Shown here: positions 15,366 to 33,937 of the stretch, piece by piece
How positions within the stretch are numbered: the first letter of the stretch is position 1
Layout: the number at the start of each line of letters is the position of its first letter
Source: Halocaridina rubra
Lineage: Eukaryota > Arthropoda > Malacostraca > Decapoda > Atyidae
DNA length: 64,000 nucleotides
Direction: 5' to 3'
Assembly: GCA_037179515.1 (NCBI GenBank)
Contig: JAXCGZ010013635.1
Coordinates: 1-64,000 of the forward strand
Made by a program: the position numbers and the translations under genes
Notes under the pieces: generated by a model
Databases searched by the model: none
What the model was told of the DNA's origin: nothing
The model's input: the letters and a program-made list of their open reading frames with translations, nothing else

Positions 15366-15853
15366 CTGTATATACAGTGCAGGGAGGGTTTATACATTAC
15401 GTAAACGTAAAAATAATTGTAAAATACCTATGTACATGAGTAATGTCATGTAATTACCACTTCATTCACCGTAATTTTATCTATCACTTTCATGTAAATT
15501 TACATTGCATGCTGTTATTTATAATGTAAAGGGTGTTTTTTAACAGTGCAGGGAGGGTTTATACAGTACGTAAACGTAAAAATAATTGTAAAATACCTAT
15601 GTACATGAGTATGTCATGTAATAACAACTTCATTCACTGTAATTTTATCTATCACTTTCTTATAAATTTATCGTTGCATGCTGTTATTTATGAAGTAAAG
15701 GGTGGTTTGTTAACAGTACAGGGAGGGTTTATACAGTGTAAAAGTAAAAATAAATTAACATATCTATGTACATATAGGCTGATCCTACTCTGCGGTTTTC
15801 CAGGTTCGTGCCGGGTCCTGGAACCGAACTACCACGATAAGGGGGGAACACTG

Positions 15854-16137
<284 letters not shown>

Positions 16138-16490
16138 TAATGACCTGTCAGATGTGAAGGGATAATAAAAGATGTGAAATGACTATCCAGCTCTCTGCTA
16201 GGTTTTAATATACCTCTGCATTACTTTCATGATGTCTATTCCAAAAATTCTCCTTAGATCTTATTATTATTATTATAATTATTATTATTATTATTATTAT
16301 TATAATTATTATTATTATTATTATTAACAATAATTTTCCTTTGATGATGATTGTGGCGATTATTATTATCATTATTATTATTATTATTATTATTATTAAT
16401 ATCATTATTATTACGAATTTGTAAGTAAACCATTATTTTTACAATAAATAATGTATTTTTGGTTGAACAAACAAGAGTTAATTAAAGATG
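16138..16490 (-). repeat. Composite (TAA)n-bearing repeat, minus copy
   Basis: Inverted 3' part, two (TTA)n modules (16261-16324, 16370-16410), spacer and a short (TC)n run at 16491-16510. Together with the plus copy at 16628-17000 it forms a head-to-head pair around a 120-bp spacer. Confidence 0.65.
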
Positions 16491-16510
16491 TCTCTCTCTC
16501 TCTCTCTCTC

Positions 16511-16625
16511 CAACATTCTATTCTACCCAACCCCCCACACTCTTTGTCCCAGCCAACTAGGGAGGGGCACTGTACACAGTTATTAAACTAAATAAACCAA
16601 CAGATGTACAAACAATGATGAGCCC

Positions 16626-16684
<59 letters not shown>

Positions 16685-16720
16685 CTCCAAAGTCATCATC
16701 AAAGGAAAATTATTGTTGCC

Positions 16721-16787
<67 letters not shown>

Positions 16788-17000
16788 TCTAAGGAGAATT
16801 ATTGGGATAGACATCATGAAAGTAATGCAGAGGTATATTAAAACCCAGCAGAGAGCTAGATATTCATTACACATCTATTATAATCCCTTCACATCTGACA
16901 GGTCATTACACTCTCCATCTCTGTTGCTCTTTACAGCCTGATAAAGGCTGTTTTATTTTATCATTTTTTGGCCCATTCTGGTGTCACAATGATTTTTTTT
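16511..17000 (+). repeat. Spacer and composite (TAA)n-bearing repeat, plus copy
   Basis: 16511-16627 is a unique spacer. From 16628 come (TAA)n, the ATCATCATCAAAGG core, (TAA)n at 16722-16787 and the 3' part ending near GGTGTCACAATG. No gene. Confidence 0.65.
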
Positions 17001-17199
<199 letters not shown>

Positions 17200-17977
17200 C
17201 TAGTTCTCAGAATAACGCCTAGATAGGTTCTCAGAATTGTCGGGTAAATGGAAAATCATGTGAAAAAACGAGTTATTTTCCATAGGAAACAATGATAAAG
17301 GGCATAGATACGTTCCAAACCTTACATAGACACACAATGCCAAAGATATAAGATACGTAAAAAAACATATTTTATTACTACATAGCAAAGCAGAAAGCCC
17401 TGTATCTATTTTTAAGAGTATACAAAAGATATTCATATTCACTTTACAGCTAGAAATTAACATACATTACTATACTTTACTCTATTATGCAGTGGGCAAC
17501 AGTTATACAGTACACTGGGACATGAATGGTGGCAGTGAGCAAGTAACTTATGTGGTAGAAGAGGAGGAGGATGCAGGAGAACGAACCTCTATCTGCAAAT
17601 GTATACAAAAATAAAATAACCAAAGCAAGACTAAAAAACGAAAAAAAAAAATTAATTATGCAATGCTTAAATCTACCATATGACAGATTAAAAAACTTGA
17701 TCAACATTCTCTAGAGAGGCACAGAGTTAGAGGGGATATGATTGAGGTGTATAAATGGTTTAAAGGGATTACCAAGGGTGATATTATTAAAGTTTTAAAA
17801 ATTCATGATCAAACCAGAACTCGTAATGGGTAATGGATTTAATCTTGATAAATTTAGGTTCAGAAAGGAAATAGGTGAAATCTGGCTTGGTAATACCGTA
17901 CAGTATTCCTAGTAGGATAATAAATGCCAATACCTTAGTCACCTTCAAATGTAGATTAGATAGACATATGACAGAGG

Positions 17978-18190
17978 TAGGGTGGGTGTATATATAATGT
18001 ATAATGATGATGATCTTTTCTTATCGTACTCCTCTTTGTACTGGTGAAAGAAGCCTCCGCAGGCGCTTGTTAATTTTTTTTTTTTTATATATAGTAAATA
18101 AGCGCCCGCGGAGGCTTCTTCCACCAGTACAAAGAGGATTACGATAAGAAAAGATCATCATCATTATACATTATATATACACCCACCCTA
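17978..18190. repeat. Hairpin (foldback) repeat with arms of about 90 bp, copy 1
   Basis: TAGGGTGGGTGTATATATAA at the left is inverted at the right end. The arms include GATGATGATCTTTTCTTATC and CTTTGTACTGGTGAAAGAAG, around a T-rich loop. A second complete copy lies at 21378-21614 and a half copy at 13912-13966. Confidence 0.75.
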
Positions 18191-18206
18191 TTGGGTAGAA
18201 CAGAAT

Positions 18207-20792
<2,586 letters not shown>

Positions 20793-20796
<4 letters not shown>

Positions 20797-21154
20797 CCCT
20801 TGTTCCTTATATACGCAATTTTTTTATCCACGAAACTGCAATAACGCCCCCAAAAAATAATAGTAAAAAACTCGGATTTCGAGAATAACCACCCCCCCCC
20901 AAAAAAAAAAAAATCTATTTATTTATTTTTTTTTTTAGATTATTGTGACACCAGGATGGACCAAAAATATAAAATAAAACAGCCTTTATCAGGCTGCAAA
21001 GAGAAACAGATGGAGAGTGTAATGACCTGTCAGATGTGAAGGGATTATAAAAGATGTGTAATGAATATCCAGCTCTCTGCTGGGTTTTAATATACCTCTG
21101 CATTACTCTCATGATGTCTATTCCAAAAATTCTCCTTAGATCTTATTATTATTA

Positions 21155-21210
<56 letters not shown>

Positions 21211-21297
21211 ATCATTATTATTAAGAATTTGTAATTAAACCATTATTTTTAAAATAAATAATGTAGTGTTGGTTGAAAGAACAAGAGTTAATTAAAG

Positions 21298-21357
<60 letters not shown>
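20793..21357 (-). repeat. Composite repeat, minus copy, and (TC)n array
   Basis: Inverse of 19561-20106: the ATCCACGAAACTGCAATAAC block, 3' part (20940-21135), (TTA)n 21145-21225, spacer, (TC)n 21301-21357. Confidence 0.7.
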
Positions 21358-21361
<4 letters not shown>

Positions 21362-21377
21362 ATTCTATTCTACCCAA

Positions 21378-21614
21378 TAGGGTGGGTGTATATATAATGC
21401 ATAATGATGATGATCTTTTCTTATCGTAATCCTCTTTGTACTGGTGGAAGAAACCTCCGAGGGCACTTATTTACTATATTTAAAAAAAATAAAATAAAAT
21501 AAATAAATAATAATATAGTAAATAAGCACCCGCGGAGGCTTCTTCCACCAGTACAAAGAGGATTACGATAAGAAAAGATCATCATCATTATACATTCTAT
21601 ATACACCCACCCTA
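21378..21614. repeat. Hairpin (foldback) repeat, copy 2
   Basis: Same arms as 17978-18190; the loop is A-rich (AAATAAAATAAAATAAATAA) instead of T-rich. Confidence 0.75.
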
Positions 21615-22405
21615 CCTCTGTCATATGTCTATATAATCTACATTTGAAGGTGTCTAAGGTATTGGCATTTATTATCCTAGTAGGAATACTCTACGGTATT
21701 ACCAAGCCAAGTTTCACCAATTTCCCTTCTGAACCTAAATTTATCAAGATTAAATCCATTACCCATTACGAGTTCTGGTTTGATCATGAATTTTTAAAAC
21801 TTTATTAATATCATCCTTGTTAATCCCTTTAAACCATTTATACACCTCAATCATACTCCCCCTAACTCTGTGCCTCTCTAGAGAATGTAGATTAAGTTTT
21901 TTTAATCTGTCATATGGTAGATTTAGGCATTGCATAATTAATTTTTTTTTTCCGTTTTTTAGTCTTGCTTTGGTTATTTATAATTATTATTTTATCTTTG
22001 TATACATTTGCAGATAGAGGTTCGTTCTCCTGCATCCTCCTCCTCTTCTACCACATAAGTTACTTGCTCACTGCCACCATGCATGTCCCAATGTACTGTA
22101 TAACTGCTGCCCACTGCATAATAGAGTAAAGTATAGTAATGTATGTTAATTTCTAGCTGTAAGGTGAATATGAATATCTTTTGCATTCTCTTAAAATTAG
22201 ATACAGGGCTTTCTGCTTTGCTATGTAATAATAAAATATGTTTTTTACTTATATTATATCTTTGGCATGGTGTGTCTATGTAAGGTTTGGAACGTATCTA
22301 TGCCCTTTATTATTGTTTCCTATGGAAAATAACTCGTTTTTTCACGCGATTTTCCATTTACCCGACACTTCTGAGAACCTATCTAGGCGTTATTCTGAGA
22401 ACTAG
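21615..22405 (-). repeat. LINE X fragment and unidentified element (right palindrome arm)
   Basis: 21615-21925 is LINE family X on the minus strand. 21926-22405 is the element that also ends the left arm, ending GGCGTTATTCTGAGAACTAG. No coding potential beyond the degraded LINE. Confidence 0.6.

Positions 22406-22498
<93 letters not shown>
22406..22498. repeat. (TA)n array abutting a Tigger left end
   Basis: Ends at the C of CAGTGATTCCTCG (22499). Confidence 0.95.
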
Positions 22499-24735
<2,237 letters not shown>

Positions 24736-25450
24736 CAGTGTAGCTGGTGCCATGAGCCAACCTACTACTGGATACATGTTGTTTATTTTATATCGCAGAT
24801 TTTCTGGGTATATGCTATTTTTTAGCATGAGGATGCAAACGTTTTGCCGCCTTCATATCAGCTGATGCACCCTCGCACACTATTTCCCTGACGATATTAG
24901 ATTGCAAGTTTGTTTGCTGTTTGTTCTTAATGCTTTTTTTCAATTCTCTTCATAATATTCGATCGCATTAAGCGGTAGAAGAGGAGGAGGATGCGGGAGA
25001 ACGAACCTCTAACCAAAATGTTTTGTCACTTCCGTATCAGCTGATGCTTAATCAGGCACAATATCTTACTCATAAAATATTTATTTACTCACCCTATTTG
25101 GGGTTTATCTAATATTCAAGATTATAGTATTATCAATATTCCTTGGTCCTAAACATTATTCTATCTATCGACCATACTGCACAAAATCTTAATGTAAATA
25201 AAGTCAGCTGAGAGAAAAAGAAAACGTATACAATTCGTTACAAACAAAACCTATATCGTACTGTACATGGGAAACTTAAATGATATATATATATATACTC
25301 GACACGCTATTTCCCTGATGATATTATATCGAAAGTTTGTTTGCTGTTTAATAATTTTTTTCAATCTTCATAATATCACGTTCATATAAATTTACACTTG
25401 CGCGCTGTCATTAATAAAGTAAAGGGTGGTTCTTAACAGTGCAGGGAAGG
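24736..25450. repeat. Dispersed repeat, second copy of 1231-1680
   Basis: Contains two CAGCTGATGC blocks and two TATTTCCCTGA-GATATTA blocks, i.e. an internal partial duplication. It ends in the AAAGGGTGGTT / AGTGCAGGGA Tigger module. No gene. Confidence 0.5.
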
Positions 25451-26440
25451 TTTCTCTACATGAATGATGCTTATTAAAACAAGGAAGAAAGATATCTTGA
25501 GATATTCTATGCTTTTCTTTATGTCTACAGTGCTTATAAAAACATGCAACTCATTACTGTTTGTGCTGTGATGAAGAAGTTCCATGGTAACAGTGTCGCC
25601 AGCCCCAAAACAAGGAAACAAATGTATATAACTCCTCCCCTGTAATGCAATCAGAACATTAATTAGCAAAAACGAGCGCATATTTAGTAATAACGAGCAT
25701 GACTAAATATAATATATATAGCATCAGCAATGAATTCTCTTGGTACTACAATAACGAGGTATACTTTTCTGTGTTTAGCAACATTAATTTGAAGTGGGAG
25801 CGATTGGGAATAGTGAAATATAAGTCCCAGGGTTGGATTATCTTTCACTGTCTCATGTCGTTACCATTTAAATTGGGGAATTCACTGAGAAGTTGGTAAT
25901 TTCCTATAAGTATACCTGGATAGGGCGCTTGGGACCCAGCTACAAGGTAGGTATATAGTTAGGCTCTAGTGCTATCACTGTCCTTTGCCTATCATTTGCG
26001 ACCTTTTGCCTTTCACATCCTTGTCTAGCTTTATTGACAATCTTAACTCCTTATCCTAAAATCATATACAGTATATTCCCCTTTCACAGCTTTATTGTTT
26101 CCCTAACACATGATTTAGCACACACACACAAAATTCTCCACTGCTTTCCTTTTAGAACGTACAATACTGCCAGATCTGTTATCAATGTTTGATCTTCTGA
26201 GACCAAAAGTTCTTGTTTCTATATCATCATAGAAGAAATGATGGTCCATTCTCTAGCTCTGTTATTACTGATATGGGGGTGGACACAGACAGGTTGAAGC
26301 TGGGGAACTAAGGTTGGCTACCCTTTCTATATCCCCACCGTGTGCTTGACCGTGGGTCCATCACCTCCCAAGTCAAGACCTCTAATGGCTCTGCTATAGC
26401 CGTCCCCTGAAACTACAGTAAAAATATTTTCGAAAATAGG
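25451..26440. other. About 1 kb without recognisable gene or repeat
   Basis: Moderate composition, short frames only (e.g. a 66-residue frame at 25699-25899 without family motifs). It could be intron of the putative minus-strand host gene whose exons lie to the right. Confidence 0.4.
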
Positions 26441-26600
26441 TTGGAAAGATATGGGGACCCTGGTAACATGGTGGTTGGAGCATTCGACTTGTGAAGTAAC
26501 AAACCTGTGTTCGGGCCCACTGCAAGACTTTAGAATAAGCATCCAGCTTCAACTCCCCAGCTCTAACCTGTGTCCAACCCTTCTGACTGAGGATTAATAG
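26441..26600 (+). repeat. tRNA-derived SINE, tRNA-His-like head
   Basis: 26461-26530 reads like a decayed tRNA: a D-arm region with GGTGGTTGGAGC, an anticodon loop TTGTGAA (anticodon GTG) with a weakened stem, and a T-arm/B-box-like TGTTCGGGCCC. It continues into a non-tRNA body (TCCAGCTTCAACTCCCC). Stems are imperfect, so a functional tRNA is unlikely; a SINE head is the better reading. Confidence 0.45.
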
Positions 26601-26701
26601 ACTCACAAATTGCAAAATTAAAAGCAAGGATGCAAATACTGTATATATAAAAAATTAAATGCATCCATTTTATAAGACACATGCAGATATATTCAACTCA
26701 C

Positions 26702-26788
26702 TGCTGCAAAGGTATTGTCCGCCTGATAAGAGGGATGCGGTCTTCTCTCGAGGAGGACAACATTTCTTCGTCGTCGTCTTCGTTATCT
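26702..26788 (-). CDS. Putative host exon, acidic stretch then basic segment
   Basis: Minus-strand exon of 87 bp with an acceptor (TCTTATTTTACAG) and a consensus donor (GTGAGT at 26701-26696). Read in the phase left by the exon at 29968-30051, it encodes RDNEDDDEEMLSSSRED and then RIPLIRRTIPLQQ, with no stop. If the donor is not used, a TGA follows at once. The phase match between the two exons is the main evidence. I do not recognise the protein; the acidic N-terminal tail would suit the cytoplasmic end of a membrane protein, but that is a guess. Downstream exons would lie to the left and were not found. Confidence 0.45.
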
Positions 26789-26789
26789 C

Positions 26790-26974
26790 TGTAAAATAAG
26801 AGCAACACTATTTTGTGCTTACAATTAGCAACAAATTACACTTGGCACACTCTCATATCCCCCTGAGGTTGGAGGGAAAGAACACTTCCTCCATGTTATA
26901 AAGATCAACTATGGGGTGGAGCGTGGGGACTGGGAATCCCTTCCTCTGCATTTTCATCTTGCAAAGAATCAAGA
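26790..26974. repeat. Intron-like sequence and dispersed repeat Z
   Basis: 26860-26970 (ATGGGGTGGAGCGTGGGGAC ... AAAGAATCAAGATA) recurs in diverged form at 29230-29280 and 31905-31975. Confidence 0.4.
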
Positions 26975-28041
26975 TACAGTGTTCCCCCCCATAACACGGT
27001 AGTTCGGTTCCGGGACCCGGCGCGAACCAGGAAATCCGCGGAGTAAGATCAGCCTATGTGTACATAGATATTTTAATATATTTTTACGCTTACACTGTAT
27101 AAACCCTCCCTGTACTGTTAAAAAAACATCCTTTACATTATAAATAACAGCAAGCAACGTAATTTTTTATGAAAGTGATAGGAAAACTTACCATGAATGA
27201 GGTAATGATGACTTGACATACATAGGTACAGAATTTTACAATAATTTTTACGTTTACGTAAAATAGCAGCCGACATCCACAAACTTTTTTCCTTCTTTCA
27301 ACATATCTAAGAGTTTCACTTTATCTACAATGGTTAACATTTTCCTTTGCCGCTTAGGCTCACTACAAAAAGCCTTAGAAGATGAAGGATGCTTTTGAGG
27401 AATTGCAAAGGTTAAAATATGCGAGCAAAAAAATCACAAGCAAAACATATTAATAATAATAAGCACAACGTGAATGGCGCACACGAGTGAGGCGAGACAT
27501 TGGAAGATGGTGAAAGCCTTTGTCCGAAACGCTGATAGCGGTATCGTATTTTACATGTTGCAATACTGTTAGTATTTATGTTTTTTTACTATTTTTTACT
27601 CTTTTATTATTCTTAGGCTAAGAAATACGTTTTTTTTCTCAATAAAATCATGAAACTACTGGAAATATAAATATATATGCTAGTTCACGTACCTGCGACC
27701 CCAATACATTGTACACTATCAAACACAAGCAAAACGTTTAATAAGCACAATGTGAACGGCGCACACGTGAGTTAGCCTAAACGAGTCTTTGTCTGAAACG
27801 CTGATAGCAGTATCGTAATTTACATGTTGCAATACTGTTAGTATTTATGTTTTTTTACTAATTTTTACTGTTTTATTATTCTTAGGCTAATAAATACATT
27901 TTTTTATCAATAAAATCATGAAACTACTGGAAACATAAATATATATGCTAACTCACGTAGCTGCGACCCCAATACATTGTACGATATCGAACACTATTTC
28001 GCATGATGCAATAATGTGAGTTATACTGTACGTACATATAT

Positions 28042-28204
28042 CATTCAGTTATTAGTACAAGGTATATTAATTTAAAATTCATTTACTTATTTGATGATTG
28101 TACAAAATCTGTTGGATTTATTCATTGTAATTTGGACCAAATATTCCTTTTGTAAAGATTATACTGTACGTTTCAAAAGAGGTGGTCAATAAACATATCT
28201 ATCT
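28042..28204 (+). repeat. LINE- or SINE-like 3' end with (TATC)n tail
   Basis: AT-rich stretch ending GTCAATAAACATATCTATCT, i.e. an AATAAA followed by a short TATC tail. (TATC)n also resumes at 28404-28440 beyond the palindrome. Confidence 0.35.
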
Positions 28205-28367
28205 ATAGTAAGGAAGCCCATCAGTGAAACAAAACTTATAAAACAATGCTATATTTCGGATCCTAACTGGATCCCTTCTCAAGCACAACTTGAGAAGGGA
28301 TCCAGTTAGGATCCGAAATATAGCATTGTTTTATAAGTTTTGTTTCACTGATGGGCTTCCTTACTAT
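28205..28367. repeat. Perfect palindrome, 79-bp arms, 5-bp spacer
   Basis: 28205-28283 is the exact reverse complement of 28289-28367; the spacer is CACAA. The arm contains GGATCCTAACTGGATCCC and CCCATCAGTGAAACAAAAC. RNA from either strand would fold into a very stable hairpin. Confidence 0.95.
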
Positions 28368-28688
28368 TTAGTGCTGTATGCTAACACTTTGTACTTATTT
28401 ATATCTATCTATCTAACTATCTATCTATCTATCTATCTACCTAAATTTATGTTTTTTACTATTTTTTACTGTTTTATTATTCGTAGGCAAGGGAAATAAA
28501 TTATTTTTATCAATAAGATAATGAAATAGGTTTTTTTTTTTAATAAAAAAAATTAAATATTGAATTTTTTTTTTCTTATATTTTAATATTTTTGCATATA
28601 CCCATAAAATAAAATAATAATTTATATAAAAAAAACGCGATACAGTGAGAACGCGAACCAAGAAACGCGAATAACCGGGGGAACACTG

Positions 28689-29770
<1,082 letters not shown>

Positions 29771-29967
29771 ACAATAATACATGGGTAGATAATGAATAGG
29801 TTTTTGTTCTTATCTGTGAGTATTCATAACTTGGTTCGTAAGTAGAGGAACGTCTATAAAAAAATTCTTTTTTATCAAGTTACAAAGTGGTCACAAATGT
29901 ATTTTATCTTTCATTTAATTCATCAACACTACAAGGTAAAGTGTAGAAAACTTCATGCTATTAATAC

Positions 29968-30051
29968 CTTATTATGCTACTGTTTTCAGGCAGATCCACC
30001 GCTACTCTTACAATATTAGGTGAAGGACAGCCCTCCATTTGCTTCATTAAT
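29968..30051 (-). CDS. Putative host exon
   Basis: Minus-strand exon of 84 bp: acceptor GCAAATTTCAG, donor AAG/GTATTAA. In one frame it is open throughout and encodes MKQMEGCPSPNIVRVAVDLP then ENSSIIR, leaving two bases that join in phase with 26702-26788. An alternative acceptor 10 bp downstream (exon to 30041) would place it in phase with the ATG exon at 30398-30421. The protein is not recognised. No transposon motifs occur in the 300 bp on either side, which suits host sequence. Confidence 0.45.
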
Positions 30052-31160
30052 CTGAAATTTGCATCAAGATAACACTACATTAATTAGAGCCAATAATTTA
30101 TTAGGAAAACTATAAGTTTCAGTTTTCACAGTCAGAAAACCCAAGAAAACACAATGTAAATTACTGCAGCTGATAATTTCTTCATACCAGGTATATAAGC
30201 TTCAACTTTCACAGTAACTAATCCTCAGAAACCCATGCAAAGCTAAATAACCTAATAATAAATTGCTAGGTTAAGTTGGGATAGGTTAGGTGACTTGCAT
30301 GGTTAAATATGAATAACCTAAGAACACCCTGGGTATACAGTTTTTTACAAGATCACCATTATTCAACAATGAAAGCAAAATAAAGTATTGTACTTACATG
30401 TAAAACGTTAATGAAATCCATTTTGTTAATAGAACTTTTACTATCATTCATTAAATGACCTATTTAAATTGCTCAGTTATTAAAATGCCTGTTTAAATCA
30501 CCCGGGTATCAAATTGCCTGTTTAAAGCATTTGGTTGTTAGTATACCTGTTTAAATCACTTGGTTATCAAATGGTACACATATATGGTACATGTAATCAA
30601 AAGAAAACTTATCATGAACGAAAATTAAACTTGGCATTAAGGTAATAAAGCATCTGTTTATTCAATACATCTAGATAATAATAATGTATATGAACGGTAA
30701 ACCTAAATGGGACACATTGTATGAAGAAATTCAAGCAAGACCCACACTCTATTAATGCGCTCAAAAAAATAAAAGTGACAACTAACTACGCACTAAGTTA
30801 ATAACGCGCTCATTCGTATCAATAGCTCCAGATAATAATATATGCGTACGGCAAACATCTGCGGCAGATGCAATGCAGAGAAAGACCAATAGAAACGGTA
30901 CTCATTTTCGGCACTTAATGAAATATGAGCCATAACTAAATCTGTATCAACTCAGTGACTCTGCATCAAAGTCAGAACATGAGAGCTACGAAATAAAGGA
31001 GATTATGTAGGTTACACTATGGAACGATATGCTAATCACGTATTCAGACTTCTTTTTAATCAACATTACTAAGCGTCTCTTTTCAACATTCAGACAGCAG
31101 AGACATAGCTGAAAAGATCCTTTAACCAAACACAAAATAAAAGGACTCTAAGTGTATATA
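30052..31160. other. Probable intron/5' flank; short degenerate tandem repeat
   Basis: 30455-30580 holds three to four about 38-bp units with TGCCTGTTTAAATCAC-like cores. 30270-30300 contains TTAGG-like steps (GGTTAAGTTGGGATAGGTTA). The rest shows no gene or known repeat. Confidence 0.4.
30398..30421 (-). CDS. Possible first coding exon of the same host gene
   Basis: ATG in a good context (AACAAAATGG) followed by seven codons (MDFINVLH) and a consensus donor GTAAGTA. It ends in phase 0, which fits the 29968-30041 version of the next exon, giving a continuous frame. The 5' UTR would extend right of 30421; its start is not visible. Confidence 0.35.
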
Positions 31161-32433
31161 TACATGCCTACATCTATATCGAAAATTCTGGTGTATTTGT
31201 TACACATCTGAAAAGCCACAGCACTCCCCTTCTCTGTTTCCCTTGGCTTTTTTTTCTTATCACTGATAATTTTTTTAAGCCTGTCTTTTCATTGTTTATC
31301 ACTCTCTTAATTCTGCCTTGTCCTTATCTTCTACTTTTCTTAAATGTGTTCTGGGTGCCTGAGCCTGAAAAGGGGAATTTTTTTGGCCCGTCCTCCTGGT
31401 GTCCCACTCATAATTGAAAAAATTATACAATGGGTGCAATCCCCTTTGTAAGGGGGTGGCCAAGTCAAAGCACACATGTCTATTAGAAGATAACATACCC
31501 CAGTCACTACTTTTAGATCCTTGGGGATAAAGGGTTGACACAATTACCCCAACCACCCTTTTTGAGTCATCTACATGGTAGGTGGGCAAAGTTTTTTTGC
31601 CGTAAAACCAGAGTGTCACGGCAAGTTATATACAGTAGTCAATTAAAAGGCTAAGGGACAATGCACAATATATAGGTAGCATATACAATAAAAACATAAT
31701 TATACACATAATATACTGTGGACAACCCAGCCTTAATAACCAGCTCAAATCAGGCAACGTCCATCCCCAATCAAATGGGCTTAAATAGGAACACATAAAA
31801 TGGCAAGCAACAACACATCCAACAGGAGCAATAAATGGCCAGTTTTAATGCAAGTGGCAGTGATTCTTAATATCCTCTCCATACTGACCTTTCCCTCTGT
31901 GTTGTAATCTCAACTAAATGGGGCAAAGAAAGGGGATTCTGTATTTTCCTCTAGTAAAGAGTCAAGATATTTGGCTCTGACACAGCCATCCCCTTTAGAA
32001 TGGGAAATATGGGTCTTGTATATAGATACACTTAGCAGCAAGCCAAAATATTGCTAGTCCGCCACTCGCATAATCCCATGGGTGTGTAGTGGACTATGTT
32101 ACTGTAATAGGTTTGAAAACAATTTAAATTCCTAATGCTTTCCCAAGTACATGTTAAAAGTTAGAATGTAATTTGGAAGCAGCTAGTTATGGTGAGGAAT
32201 GGAGTGGAGATTTAAAACTGAAAAAGTTTTATTATTAAGTAGTGAGACGTAGATATGTGATATTAATTATAATTTTTATCCTCTTATTAATAAAAGCTGA
32301 AATGATGTATGTTTTCATTCTGTAAGCATCAGTTCCCTAAATGTTGGCAGCAGCAGCAAGTTAAAGACCGAAAAGTAAGCGGTTAAATATAGTTTTGCCC
32401 TTTGATAATTATGTTAAATACTAACTATATTCA
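31161..32433. repeat. Composite-repeat relative and repeat Z fragments
   Basis: 31165-31420 is a diverged composite-repeat 3' part. 31425-31460 carries CCCCTTTGTAAGGGGGTGGC. 31860-32000 is repeat Z. 32000-32433 shows nothing recognisable. The 106-residue minus frame at 31299-31619 lies across repeats and lacks protein motifs. Confidence 0.4.
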
Positions 32434-32544
<111 letters not shown>

Positions 32545-32617
32545 CAAAATCGGAGTTATAACTAGCTCAGTGTGAAAGATAATATTATACAATTTTATAT
32601 ATACAGTATGCAGTATG

Positions 32618-32621
<4 letters not shown>

Positions 32622-32698
<77 letters not shown>

Positions 32699-33007
32699 GA
32701 GTAGTAGGTTGGCTCATGGCCACAGCCGCCCGTTGCGATACTACAGCTGAAGGTTTTTAGAACTTAAATACGTCTGTCCAGGACAGTTCGATGTTAAGTC
32801 TTCCTTCAGTTACGGTTCTTTTTCTATGCCTACAGCTACACTGAATATTCTTGGATATTCATCACACATCTTTTATAATCCCTTCACATCTGACAAGTCA
32901 TTACACTCTCCATCTCTGTTTCTCTTTACTTTATGTATTCTTCGTGCCCAGGCCCGATGAGGGCTTTTTTTTTGGGGGGGGGGGAGGCGTCCTGGTGTCA
33001 CAATCAT

Positions 33008-33080
<73 letters not shown>
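32622..33080. repeat. Two (TA)n arrays flanking a composite-repeat relative
   Basis: (TA)n at 32622-32692 and 33009-33080. Between them lies a repeat with GTCCAGGACAGTTCGATG (also near 28918) and the shared 3' part CCTTCACATCTGACAAGTCA ... GGTGTCACAATC. It sits exactly between the two microsatellites. Confidence 0.6.
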
Positions 33081-33083
<3 letters not shown>

Positions 33084-33937
33084 TCTGAATGCTCAAAATG
33101 TAATTCTTGAACAGTAACTCAAGATAAAAAAAATAATCGTGATCAACGGCCACAAAAATTAACTTTGAGGTCCATATATGACCTGCAGGCCAGGGATTGG
33201 ACGACCCAGACTGCATTACCCAAACAGAATAATCGTAGGTATCATGTGATGGGAACTAAGGAATGTGCCCCAAATAAATCCTTACGCCCATGCGAATATG
33301 ACCATACCCTAGGGCACTTCAGGACTGAACCCCACCCGACTCGAAAATGGTCATATTCCTCCCCTAGGGTACCTCAGTTAGCATACACACCGCCCATAAC
33401 AAGAGCATATTTGACCAAACTAACCCAACAAAACATGGAAAAGGTACTTAAAATAGCATATATGCCCAACAAATGGAGAAATCTTTACCCCCTTCCCTAG
33501 GGTACTAAGAGTACAGTTCACAGTTCAATTCATAATTTCTGGGCATCTAAATAATTCATACTAGCCCTAATTAGGTAAAACGACTGCTCACCTTCCTGTT
33601 CAAAACTTTCAGAGACTAATTTATCCCATGAATGAGCGAGAGGAAATCCTCCAAAAAGAAGAGAAATTTTTCCAATTCATATGTTCTTCTTCATTTTCTT
33701 CTTCCAGAAACCGGTTCCGAATCCGGTACGTGGTTATTCGTTATTCTCTAATTTATCACTTCTAAGTCCATTTTAGCCTCAATTATGATCATTGAAGTTT
33801 ATAAATGTATATGTTTAGTTTTCTTAGATAACAAATACCTGTAGAAACTCGCATAAGGATATTTTATATATTTATATAAATGAGTACTATAAATATAAAC
33901 AAGCGATTCGGACGTTGTAAAATTTGGGTTAAATGAA
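33081..33937. other. Low-repeat stretch, possible 5' exon on the minus strand
   Basis: No transposon match. A 111-residue plus-strand frame (33165-33500) has no family motif. At 33591-33586 the minus strand has a consensus donor (AAG/GTGAGC) after a purine-rich block, so 33592 to about 33720 could be a non-coding first exon of the gene with exons at 30421-26702. The evidence is one splice site only. Confidence 0.25.

Larger units (their letters stand above)
26977..28688 (-). mobile_element. Deleted Tigger with TA duplication, about 1.7 kb
   Basis: The left end is CAGTGTTCCCCCC and the right end GGGGGAACACTG; TA on both sides (26975-26976, 28689-28690). It contains minisatellite units, the transposase N-terminal remnant (about 27265-27400, minus) and two 5' subterminal repeat sets. 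It is interrupted at about 28042-28438 by foreign sequence that includes the perfect palindrome. Confidence 0.8.

Noticed and set aside
26461..26530. Functional tRNA gene
   Set aside because: Acceptor and anticodon stems do not pair well and the sequence continues as a SINE-like body.
30270..30300. Interstitial telomeric (TTAGG)n
   Set aside because: Only a few imperfect TTAGG-like steps; not an array.
33165..33500. 111-residue plus-strand ORF
   Set aside because: No family motif, no repeat partner, opposite to the predicted host gene; chance frame is likelier.
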